The translations under genes were made by a program, and so were the position numbers. The notes under the pieces were generated by a model. It was not told where the DNA came from and did not search any database. It saw nothing but the letters and a program-made list of their open reading frames with translations. A DNA stretch of 64,000 nucleotides from Bursaphelenchus xylophilus (lineage: Eukaryota; Nematoda; Chromadorea; Rhabditida; Aphelenchoididae), in NCBI GenBank assembly GCA_904066235.2, contig CAJFCV020000003.1:8060001-8124000 (forward strand), written 5' to 3'. Positions 22,694 through 35,110 of the stretch are shown here, one piece after another (within the stretch, counting starts at the first letter, position 1; the number at the start of each line of letters is the position of its first letter).

Positions 22694-24260
22694 CTAAAAT
22701 GCAAAAGCGATTCCTTCGAATTTAAAGGCCCCTCGGAGCTTGGTGTCTTCCAATAAAACTTTGCCGGATTTCCAGTTAAACACAGTAATATAACTACCAA
22801 CCGGCTCTCCATCTTTTTCTTCTGACTTTAGCGCAACAATAAGCTCATCATTGGTGCCTGGCACAAATTGGAAAGAGCTGAATCCTCTGGAGCCAGTTCC
22901 TTTCTCTCCAATTGGCTTTACCGTGATATCTTTAAAGTCTTCAGAAGCTATTATCAAAAGATTTGAACCTTTGAATTCATCAGTAGCCTCGGTGTAGATC
23001 TCGTTTTCGGAGACCCGTCTGAAAATAACAAATTATAAAATTTCCAGTATTTTACTCACCTTGGCAGGAAGAACCATTTCTTATGAACCTCCGACCATTG
23101 CGCGCTCTCGTGGATCATGTATCCTGGATCCACTACTCCGGCAGCTTTCCTCAGTGCAATATATTCATCAACCCATCTAACATGCTCCAGATGCCCTTTT
23201 GGTGAAACTTTTTTAATATACATCGGGTCGTGGTTGACGAAAACTCCCTCAGTTGTCGTCCATTCTTTGCCAAGCCCACCAACGTAGAGATTGCAATCTT
23301 TTACTGTCATCCATTCTCCCTGGAGGCATTTGAATTAAAAAACGTCAGAATTAAGGGTTATCACGTACAGGGATCGTATTTTCCAAAATGGAAGCCATAA
23401 AAATTGACCTTACCTTCAGTCCTTTAGATGTATTTCCAGGTCCATCATTCAAAAAAACCCAAGGAATTGCTTTGAAATCGGAAGTGATTTGATAAACAAT
23501 CCCGGTTCTATCATCAATGGACAACAACTTTCCGTCAAAAACAGTCAAATCAGACAGTTCCATTGCTCTTCCTCCCATGGAGAATTGAGATTTGATCTCA
23601 TGTTCCTTCTCATCCCATTCCACAGTCACCTTATCGTCCTTTATAGTAATAGTACCCGTATGTACAAACGATCGCCATGTGGGTTTCTTCCCGCCTTGCA
23701 CTAGAGAATGCTGATCCAAATCGGTGACAACCACTATTCGATGGGAAACTCCGCCATCTGAGAGATAAGAGATAAGATTTGAGAAAAAAAGTGTATTTTT
23801 AAAGCATAAATAAGGGGTAAGTTCCCAGACAAAACTCGGGACAGCTTGCAGCTAAAATTTCTATGACAAAAGCGATATATTTATCCGCGTTTTGCAGAAA
23901 TCACATTCACAGAGAATTTTGAACAAAGGCCATCGAAAAAGCGTCTCTTTTTCTCAAATTTCGATTTGAAGACACTGTCCATATAAGGCGACAACTACTA
24001 TTCTTAGAAGATATTCTATGGCCCATACAGAAATTCGAGCAAAACTTAAGTTGATTCTAAGCACTACCTTTCGAGAAACTTTAGAGGAAATTGTATTTTC
24101 ATATCAAAATCTTACTCTTAAATTCTGGGGTCGTTAAAGGGGCTGAATTAAAATCTTGGCAAGCCGTTGAAGTCGTATCTCGAGTGTAGTAATACAGCGC
24201 CACTGATAACAACCCGACCAGAGCAACCAATTTATTTCGGCAAGACGAACAACCCGCCAT
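22694..24260 (-). CDS. apy-1 / CANT1: Calcium-activated nucleotidase (apyrase), CANT1/APY-1 family
   Basis: Four exons: 24260-24116, 23757-23414, 23319-23060 and 23018-22694, giving 357 residues. The enzyme hydrolyses UDP, GDP and other nucleoside diphosphates in the ER/Golgi lumen in a Ca2+-dependent way, removing a by-product of glycosyltransferases. Visible features are an N-terminal signal-anchor (LVALVGLLSVALYYYT), then propeller motifs typical of the family: VVVTDLDQHS, GRAMELSDLTVFDGKLLSID, DDRTGIVYQI, LYVGGLGKEWTTTEG, GYMIHESAQWSEVHKKWFFL, GSRGFSSFQFVPGTNDELIV and FKFEGIAFAF at the C terminus. The acidic Ca2+-binding residues (TDLD, ELSD, DDRT, HESA) are all present. The first intron (358 bp) is long for this window. 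Function fits MGAT2 nearby, but adjacency is probably chance. Confidence 0.94.
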
Positions 24261-25047
24261 CTTTGGAACTAATGAACAGAGAGTGCACCCACAAGACGTT
24301 TTTAAGGTTCGGTTAGAGGACACAAACCATAATTTTAGACAGAAAATTGTGATTTAGATCAATTGTGTTATGCGAACTATGATCAAAGTAGAAAAGACGG
24401 GAAAAGTTATGTAGTGATGATAAAGACACCTATTGTAATTGTGATGATTTTATTTACGCGAAAAGTTTTGCTAAAAAAGTAAGTTGAAAGTCAACAGAAA
24501 AGAAACAATTTGAACAGTTGAGACAAAACTTTTATTGTTAAAAACCTTGGGATCCGGTGTATGTAAGATTGAGTAACATGCAGACGTATTTTTTCTCACC
24601 TTCTTATTTTTCACTTGACCTCAAAAGATAAAAAGAAAGTCAAAGCAACTCAAAATTCCGTCAGAGAGAAAGACGAATGTCTGGAGGGAAAAGGGTTTGA
24701 TGTAAACAAATGTGAAGACATGTATTTTGAAATGGCTACGCATGTTTTCATGACACTTTTTGTATATTTTTTCCGAGTTCATTCGAGTTAATTAATGATC
24801 CTTGCATTTGAAACAATATGAAAATGTAAGAGACGGTCAGAGAAAGAAAACTTTTACACCCTTCAGCCAGAAAAATTCAAAATACACAACGTCACCTAAA
24901 TCTCATAACTTCTTTTACTCTTGCCACCAAATTCGCAAGAAACAACCAACCCCTGCATCGTACTAAAGAAACAGCGTACTTCCGGCTTCAAATCGCCCAA
25001 AAACTGCATGTCGAACAAGGGAAGGGCAACAAGTTTCCTATTCCACA
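24261..25047. other. Divergent intergenic region between CANT1 and TRPV genes
   Basis: 787 bp of AT-rich DNA between two divergent start codons. It must contain both promoters. No gene, repeat or clear motif was recognised. Confidence 0.5.
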
Positions 25048-28000
25048 ATGGGGAACTCCTCAAGTTCGGTAACTTCGGGCATAAAGAATCAGATCGACGG
25101 ATCTTCCAATGTGATCTATCCATTAGCCGATGTCACTGGGAATGGGGAGCTGGCCAATCTAGCCAAGGAAGCGATTAAACTTGGGAATACGGATCTACTG
25201 GATAAAACGATAAAGGAGGTGAGAGAAAAGTCTAATTGAGGAACACTATTTAAAAAAAGTGCTGAAATTTTGGTTTTTTCATCAGGTCTGATTTACAAAA
25301 TCGGAATTTCTATTCGGAAATTCAAACTACAGGATAAGCTTTTGCGTGATTTATTCTTGGCGTATAAAGATCATGCCATCAAAGTTTTGGAACTCTTAAG
25401 ATTCGCCAAAGTGAGCAGGGGGATCTAGTATAGCCAGCTCTCTTTGCCTTCCATAGTCTCTCTTCGTCATAATTTAACATAAATCGGTTTTAAAACACGT
25501 ACTATGCCCATTCCAGAAAATAACTCCCTTTCTCTACAACGGCGGAGAAGGAGCACTCCTTCCAATTCACGAAGTAATCTCGGCTCGACATAAAGAACGT
25601 ACGGGCAATGCATTTACAGTCGTTTCAACCCTTAAGAAGTATGTCTGTTGGCGTCTCGATTGCCGAGGAGCTGTGGGTGAGACCCTTCTTCATGTATGCT
25701 TCTTATCCGGTCTTCCGGATAACATGAAGCTACTGGCTCATCGGTTGATCGCATTATTTCCAAATATCATCAACGACTTTTATTTATGTGACGAGTATTA
25801 TGGAGAGACCGCGTTACATATGGGAATTGTAAATGAAGATGCGGAGATTGTAAGGTTCTTGCTGAAGAATGGAGCGTCTTTGGACGTAAGATGCACAGGG
25901 AACTTCTTTACTTGTGATGATCAGAAGAGTTCGCGGGTCGATTCGGCCAATTCAGAACACGCGATGTTGGGGAAGAATACTTATTATTTGGGGTAAGGGA
26001 TTTTGAGGTGGTTTAGTTGTAAACTGCGAAACTTACAAACACTAAGGTTGTCCACGATTGATAAAATTTCCAATAAAATATTTATAGTCATCTTTACTGG
26101 GGAGAATATCCTCTTGCCTTCGCTGCTTGTCTTACGCAGACCGATTGCTTCCGCCTTCTGTGTGGCTATGGAGCAAATCCCAATTGGCAGGATACCAATG
26201 GCAATACTGTACTTCATATTTGCACGATTCATGAGAATTGGGTATGGATCAACCAGTTGTTCCAATAAGGCCTTGTTTTTAGGAAATGTTCGAGCTTGCG
26301 CTCCGGCATGGCGCAAAACTTCACATCGAAAATAAACAACATCTTACACCGCTGACGTTGGCCTCGTATCTCGCTAAAAAAGAGGTAAGAAAACTTCATC
26401 AAAAACCTTGACACTGTGTTTATTATGAACAATCACATGTTATTAGATGTTCGCGAAGATCCTAAAGAAGGAACGAGAGGTTTATTGGACTTATCGTGGC
26501 GTCAGATCATCCGGATATCCCTTGGAACATATTGATTCAATTCATCCAAAGACCGGAGAGATCAACCCAAATTCGGCACTAGTGTTGGTCATCTACGGAG
26601 CAAGTCATGAACATTTACAATTGCTCCCCAATTTGCTGGAGAAATTGATAAATTGTAAATGGACTTCCTATGCCAGAAGGGAGTAGGTTTCATTTTTAAT
26701 TCGAATCTAGAAAAAGGTGTAATTACAATATTATAATTTTCACTTCAGATTATACCGTCAAATGGCCATTTTCACAGTTTATTTCATATCGATGGTGATC
26801 TGTCTGCTTAATCGACCAACCCCGTATGACCGAAAATACGGTAACACGACTCTTGTTTGCATTGCCAACTTTCCCTTTTTGGATTACGATATGATGACAA
26901 CTAAAGAACGAGTAAGTTCAAAATTAATCCTCTTCTTTTGTTAATCGTAAATTCAATTGCTGTATTATTATATTTTCAGCTCTATTATGCCCTAAACTTA
27001 GTGGTTCTATTAGGCGCTTTATATTACCTGCTTCAAATGTATTCGCATATAAGGAATGTTGGGCAGAAGATGTATTTTCAGAGTTTGGTAAGCAAAACTT
27101 GTACTTCGAAAAGTGATCACTTTTTAGTGGGGATTCCCGGCCAAGACAACCTTTCTCATCTCCTGTATTTTCGTTATCTTCGGATTTTTCCTCCGGATAT
27201 TTTGTTGGGATGACTTTGAAGACATAATTTGGGAGATTACCATTCTTCTGACTGCTGTTTACTTTCTTTTCTTCTTCAGGTGGGCGTGGCATTAATTACT
27301 GATCATCAAATTCGTATTATAAGGTATTTTTTAGAGGTTTCAAGTCCGTGGGACCTTTCGTTCTGATCTTATACAAGATTATCCTCCGAGAAATCAGTCG
27401 ATTCATCATCATCTACAGTATCATTGTCATCGGTTTCTCGCAATGTAAGTTCTTCGCATCAAATTGACATGCACTATAGTGTAAGTAATGTAAATAAATA
27501 AATAAACCCAAATGTCAAGGTTCTTTTAGCATTCTACATTCTCTTCCTGGGCTATCGTCGAGATGATCCAAAGTACGATCCCCGAGAAGGAAATATCATG
27601 TCGAATGTCGCTGAGAGTTTCATCCGTATGTTCATCATGTCTCTGACCGAATTTGCCGTTTTCTTCGAGCAACTTGAGATGTGTGAGCTCACAATCTTAG
27701 GGAAGATCACCTTCATCATCTACATGTTGTTGGTGACCATGTTGCTTATGAACATGCTGATTGCCATGATGACGAACACTTACACGGAGATTGCGGCTAA
27801 TGGATTGGAGTACGTGAGACAGTTTGCAGCCATTATATTGAACATGGAGCAAAGTTTTACACCGGAGAATAGATTGAAATACCAAAACATGTATTCCAGT
27901 CCAATGAGTGATGGGCACAGGATCTCATTGTTGATGAAACAACGTCTCACGGTACGTAAATTTCTACTGGAAATGCAAACTTATGTTATACTATCCACTT

Positions 28001-28109
28001 ATTATTTTTGTCTTTTCAGGACGACGAGGTCGTGGAAGAAGATCAAGAGCTCATGAATATGTGGAGAAAGTTCCGTGAAGACAAATTACGACAATTAGCG
28101 GATAAATAA
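25048..28109 (+). CDS. TRPV-family cation channel (OSM-9/OCR type)
   Basis: Twelve exons: 25048-25218, 25333-25410, 25517-25992, 26088-26241, 26283-26384, 26447-26682, 26749-26911, 26980-27087, 27128-27279, 27335-27444, 27530-27951 and 28020-28109, giving 753 residues. It starts MGNSSSS, a possible N-myristoylation site. Ankyrin repeats occupy about 130-390: [58 protein letters not shown] and [16 protein letters not shown]. Six membrane segments follow from [17 protein letters not shown] to [20 protein letters not shown]. The TRPV S4-S5 region [20 protein letters not shown] is clear. The pore stretch [16 protein letters not shown] replaces the vertebrate GMGD filter. The C-terminal tail is short, about 70-80 residues, ending [17 protein letters not shown]. 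Nematode TRPVs act in ciliated sensory neurons. Which OSM-9/OCR orthologue this is cannot be decided; the OCR branch is my guess. Confidence 0.93.
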
Positions 28110-28296
28110 CCACGAAATCATATGTTGCATTCCTCATAAACGCATAAGATTTTATTGTAAATAGTCACAAAATCAATAGTTTTACAGACTAGCAAATAAA
28201 AGACATTACAGTAGAAATGCCAAGTGAAGCGATAAGAATTATGCAATATAAGTTATTGTCGTATTTGGCCAAGTGATTGGGGAATGGTGAGGACTT
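28110..28296. terminator. Overlapping 3' ends of the convergent TRPV and AP-2 mu genes
   Basis: Only 187 bp separate the two stop codons. The plus-strand AATAAA lies at 28195-28200. A minus-strand AATAAA (read as TTTATT) lies at 28151-28156. Each signal lies on the far side of the other gene's signal, so both transcripts must run past each other and the two 3' UTRs should overlap by roughly 60-80 bp in antisense. Confidence 0.6.
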
Positions 28297-29957
<1,661 letters not shown>

Positions 29958-31316
29958 TTCATACCTAAAATGAAATCAATTACATCCAGCAAAAACGGGA
30001 GAAAATATCGGAAAAAAACTCCCGAAACGGCCAAGTGGCTGAGGCCAAAAGGGAGACGTAAAAGCCGCAAAAACGACAAAGTTTCACATAAATATCGACC
30101 TAGCAGATATACCCAAAATTTCCACACACTATTAATCAAAATTAGTTCTAGTAATAAGTCTGACAGCAAGCAAGTGATATTACCCATGAAATTTGATGGA
30201 TAATGTCGGAGAGATTAAGCTGATCTCCTTGGGGATTTAATTATTGGGAAATTTGTGAAGGGGACGCTGTGGGAGAAACTGGTCGAGAAAACGGTGTAAA
30301 GTAAATATTAATTTAGGGCTGAGACCGGGAATAACGTTATCTTTGGATTAGTCGAAGAGCGGAGCGACGCCGGCTCCGCTCCACATCATCGACTCCATTT
30401 TCGGAACAAGACAAGAGACCGGGCGAGCCCCACACTTTACTCTTGAAGCCGCGGACCGCGAAAACCGGCATTTCGTTCATCTTTGATTCGAGATAGTCCT
30501 GTCTAGAAATTGTGTCATGGAGACGTTTAGTTAGTCCTTTCCTTTGTACTCATTTGCACTCTTCTTGATAAACCCTCTCGCGTCATGTGCTTTTTCCGTT
30601 AGTTTGGCCAGTTAGCTGCAGCGTTTTCCTTTCTCTTTCCATTCTTCTCCAAAAGAAATGAGTCAGAGTGACACATTTTCCGGATATCGACTAATTTCCG
30701 ATAATTGTTATTTCCGCTGTTCTCGGAACATTTTTCCAGATGGAGCCGGAGTTCGAAGGGTGTGTTAACCGTGTGTTACCGGTTAAGCGACTAATTAATT
30801 TCGACTTCGAACTCATTTTCTCGTTGTGTCATGAATAATATAATTTCTCCTTTCCATTGTTTCTCTCTCCCGCACGCTTGTTCCTTTACGACTATTCTAA
30901 TAGTCAAACGTGGTTGTTTGCAAGTCCATCCCCACTACTCATTGTAATGAATGGACGTTCTTTCACTGGACATATCCAACGGACGTCGTGGATAACATCG
31001 CCTTGACTAATATACGACCAGAGAGGCGCGCTTGCTTGCGATGACCATCGTCGCAACGGACCTCTCCAGAGTAGTGGCAGGGCTGGCTGGCTGGTCGGGT
31101 GTATTTGCTGTTCATTTCAATCGTTTCTTTATTTATTTTTGCTCCATCCCAAAGGCGTTCTGAATCACAACATCGGAGACCCGATTTCGGCTGTTTTGAT
31201 ACCCATTTTGGTGCGGGGCTATTTCGTTTTGGGTCTGTCACGTGACCCGGTTTCCGATATTTACGTGAAGGCGCGCGCGCATTCAAAATGTTTTGTTGAT
31301 ATTGTTTTTAGGTGGG
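29958..31316. other. Divergent intergenic region between AP-2 mu and LST-2 genes
   Basis: 1.36 kb between two divergent genes, holding both promoters. It contains a perfect 9-bp stem hairpin at 30357-30381 (GAGCGGAGC, 7-nt loop, GCTCCGCTC), T- and C-rich stretches (30590-30660 and 30840-30880), and an alternating CG tract GCGCGCGCGC near 31271-31280. The last bases TATTGTTTTTAG at 31300-31311 form a splice acceptor 5 nt before the LST-2 start codon, so the AG at 31310-31311 is a probable spliced-leader acceptor. Confidence 0.55.
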
Positions 31317-33757
31317 ATGCAAAGTCTGCGGAAGCTGGTTAATAAACCCCGAGTTGACGATTGGTCCCCACTTGCCAAGTTTTACCATGCAGATGAGGCA
31401 CTCAGCGCGATAGCCAACGAATTGGATTCCTTTGATGGGCGCAGGGACCCAGACAGATGTAATCAGCTGGTCAACAAACTCAGACAGGCTCAGGATCGGG
31501 TTCTGCAGATAATCGGTAAGCTTTTCGAATGCTTTTTTTGGAATTTAGATATCGATTTTGTAAAGAACAACCACGAATAATTTCTCTTTCATTACTGAAA
31601 GGGGCTGCGATCTTTTTCCGATGAATGGGGTGGTTAATATAATTGGAAACTAGTTTGTTGTGAATGTATTCGATTCATATTTTCGTGGTGAATACACGAG
31701 GCGATCAGGCAGCTTATTAATAGCATAACTTTTAACCAAATTAACTTTGAAATTTATTTTAACATCAAAGTTAACCATGAGCAATATCTAAAACCAATAA
31801 AAACAAAGTCACGTAGCCGAACTAAAATAAAAATTATGTTTCAGCCGAGATGATATCGATTGTATTCCCATCGGAGTCGGAGCGTGCTTGCCGTGATTAC
31901 CGCGCCAAGTTCCCCGATGAAATCATTCATGATAATCTTCCCGGTCAGCTGTGGTTCGGGGCCGAATGCTTAGCCGCAGGATCAAATATTGTCGAACATG
32001 AAGCGGAAAGTGAAGCCATTAGACCAATGGCAAGAGCATTAACACGACATTTGGATAAAATGCGGAATATTTTGAAAGATCAGGCGCTCCGGGATCCAAC
32101 GGTTTACACACCCAAGATCAAGGCCAGTCTCCATGTTTTCGATCGATTGTTTGCCGAATTTGAGTTCAAGTAAGGGTGTTTGAATTGAATTTTGATTGAG
32201 AGATCGGTCTACTTTGACGGATAGATTGACTTGTTTAGATTTTATATGAATATTAAACAAAGGTTTTTTTTAATCTTATGTATGTTTGATTCAGCTATGT
32301 AAGTGCAATGGTACCAGTCAAAACAATCGTCGAGTACGATCACCAACTTGACGTTGCTGTGCTTTTCGCAGAATGCTTAAATCGGTAAGAATGTTTTGGC
32401 ATTTTTGTTTCGATTTTAGGTATAGTCTTGTGTGGGTAATATTCTGAAACTTTACATGGCTTTATTACGACCGGCTTGTTATTGTAATTGATGCAAATTT
32501 ATTTGAGATTGAAGTGGTCCTATGATATTCTAATGACCTTTTTGTTTTAGCGCCCTAGAGACCGGTTATTTCTCCAAAGATCAGATCGAAGATGCGGATC
32601 CAACAGTTATGATTGCCTTACCCCGAATTGCAATTCTTTGGGGACTAACAACGTTTGAAGGAAATGCCTTGGACCTCAATCAAGGACGGGAAAACATATC
32701 AGAGATGTTCAGACACTTTTATGATTTACTCAAATTAATCAGAACCCTTCTTAATCTGGTCGAAGATGAGAATCAAATACTGCTCGAGAACTACTTGATC
32801 ACGGGAATTCCTGAGGAACGACGTACTCTTAGAGAAAATGACATATCAGGTAACCACAGCTTAAAATTGAGAATTATAGTTTAGGTATCAAGTGTCATGG
32901 TTTTTTTTTTGAATTTTAGATCTTGTTTCTACAGCCTCAGCTCTAACTACAAGTAAATTAGACGACAAAAACCACATCTTACATGCCGCTCTCAACGACA
33001 TGTCTAACTTTGAACTGACAGATGAATTGTAAGTGGTATACCTAAAATATGAAATCTTGATTTTTAGTGTAACGCAAGCTAAGAAGAACATCGATGATGT
33101 AATTCACAGACTCTTTGTTTGTATTTGCGGTGTGGCGGATCAACTTCAAACAAATTACTCATCAGATATTCGAAAAATACTAAAAATGGTTCTTCAACCA
33201 GTTGAAACCAGACCGATCTATGAAGTAAGTTCTTTTAAGTATTAATATTTGTGTGTTTAGATCAGTGGTAAGACTGCTGCCGTCCCACAGAATATTGAAG
33301 AAACTGGGGTGGAGGTTCAGGAATCAATTTCACTTCCAACAACGACAGGTGGGAAGGATAATATAAATTTTGTTTATTTTATGGGATATAACTTATGCTT
33401 GTATTTGATAATTGTTGAACAGAGTTTAAATGGTTTGTTGCAGGTGTGGAATGGGTTCCGGACGCGGATTGCGACAACTGTGTTGCTTGTGGCTCAGCTT
33501 TCACTTTGGTCCGAAGACGTCATCACTGCCGAAACTGTGGTCGCATCTTCTGTTACCGTTGCTCAGGGCACGCCTTGGCGCTTCCGGAATTGGGTTATGA
33601 ACGTCCTGTACGCGTATGTAACATTTGCTTTCTCTACAAGATCAATCCATTCACTCCATGCACATCTGACGGCCTAACTCAAACTTCAAGGCATATTGAA
33701 GACAACAACGAATTAATCCCATCGACTTCGACCCAAGACAACTTTGGGACTGTGTAA
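31317..33757 (+). CDS. lst-2: LST-2 (ZFYVE28) FYVE-domain protein
   Basis: Eight exons: 31317-31515, 31845-32169, 32295-32384, 32551-32849, 32920-33028, 33068-33224, 33261-33348 and 33444-33757, giving 526 residues. The first 300 residues match the conserved LST-2 N-terminal domain: [85 protein letters not shown] and [15 protein letters not shown]-terminal FYVE finger spans about 426-485 ([10 protein letters not shown], the RRRHHCR core, RIFCYRC, RVCNIC) and should bind PI3P on endosomes. LST-2 negatively regulates EGF receptor signalling by directing the receptor to degradation. The protein is shorter than human ZFYVE28 (887) and C. elegans LST-2 because the variable region between the two domains is short. 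The start codon lies 5 nt after a probable trans-splice acceptor. Confidence 0.95.
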
Positions 33758-34176
33758 CGAAGTATTCTAACGGGAAATCCGGGTGTTTTAGTTAGTCGGG
33801 AGTTAGTTTTAGGCGTTTTGGGATCAGGTTTAGTATAAAATTATATTTTTGATCTAATATTTTCGAATTAATTGGTTTAATTTTAGTCTGGGTCGAATGT
33901 TCTTGATCCTTTAATGCCTAAATTGACTCTCCCGACCCCCACACATTTCTATCGAAGTCCTTTTAAACCGGTTACCATTAAATCGCATGTATCCGTCCTC
34001 AAAAAAGTGTAATTACTGTCCTTCCTTCTCCCCGAACGAACTTTGTAATTACAGCCACGGATTGTTTGTTGCTTTGTCTCTATCTTTTGGTTTGTAATCC
34101 AGCTACTCTGATTCTTTCGCAATTGTGATTTGTACAGATAAAACAACTACCGTTATTTGCTCATTTTGTATGGAAA

Positions 34177-34182
34177 ATAAAG
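34177..34182 (+). terminator. Likely poly(A) signal of the lst-2 gene
   Basis: AATAAA 420 bp after the stop codon, the first perfect copy downstream of the gene. The implied 3' UTR is long for a nematode and contains two copies of TGTAATTAC (34008-34016 and 34044-34052). Confidence 0.45.
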
Positions 34183-34992
34183 AAATTGTATAGATTCAAC
34201 TCATCCGAATTTAGAGGATTTTGTGCTTGATTTGAATGGGATGTGGTGTGATTTTAGGATGCATTTTGACATAAAGTTTATTCTGGAAATAATGTGATGT
34301 TCAATTCGAAAATGACTGTCATAGATGATTCATTACGCAGATAAGAGGATACATTTATACAAACCCTTAGAAGTGCGTTGGTGGCTAGCCAATCCCTTCC
34401 ATCCTCATGCGTCATAACTTGTTATAAAACTGCGAAATTTTGAGTTGTAATTTAAATTTTCTCATTCATCACCGGCTACAAGTATGTCCGTGTTTGAAAT
34501 AAAAGGGGTCTTCCGGGGGATTGGACAAAATTTGAAAGTCAAAAAATTCTAAACTTCGTAACAGAAAGCGTTTTCTCTGCCCGTCTCTCTTGATTTCCCA
34601 TACTCTCTCATTTTTTGGGAATAACACAAGTGCTATTTAAAACGTAATTGTTGCGCTTTGATCATCTATTGTTCTCTACGGCTGGAATAATACTGGGTAT
34701 GCATCAAAGTTTGATGTGCAATTTGATCGACCTTTGAGAATGCCCCGCCGATGAGTCAAAAAGAGATTCCGTGCATTATCTGCACGATCTGTTTTGATAA
34801 CATCGGCCGTGGAAGGTGGGAATGGACTCCGGAGAGCTGTTTTAAGCGAATTCTTAACCTCATTGGCGCGTGTCAGCTCATTAATTTAGTGGACAGTTCA
34901 GATAAAGTGGAATGCACCGTGGTTGGGGTGGTTGAAAAGACAAGGAATTGCCCTGAGGGTATCTTTCAGATAAATCTTCTTGTATTAGAGGT

Positions 34993-35110
34993 CTAGATGG
35001 GAGAAGTATTCATTCCTGAAAATTTTAGCTCACGCTTCACGAAGGAAGCTGAGATTTTCAGCTATCTTTAGAGGCGAGAGATCCTGGAAAATCAGGAGGT
35101 TTGGTCGGAG
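34993..35110. repeat. Decayed fragment related to the fold-back MITE at 15069-15517
   Basis: The string TTCCTGAAAATTTTAGCTCA (about 35012-35031) matches TTCCTGAAAGTTTTAGCTCG inside the MITE at about 15146 with two changes. It is followed by the similar CGCTT and GAGATTTT stretches, and preceded by AGAAGTATTC, similar to the element's GGAAGTACTTC end. The right end could not be found, so this is a partial, deleted or very old copy. Confidence 0.55.

Noticed and set aside
34751..34996. 81-codon frame with several Cys residues, resembling a small zinc-binding protein
   Set aside because: The Cys spacing fits no known finger, there is no splice or poly(A) context, and it runs into the decayed repeat.
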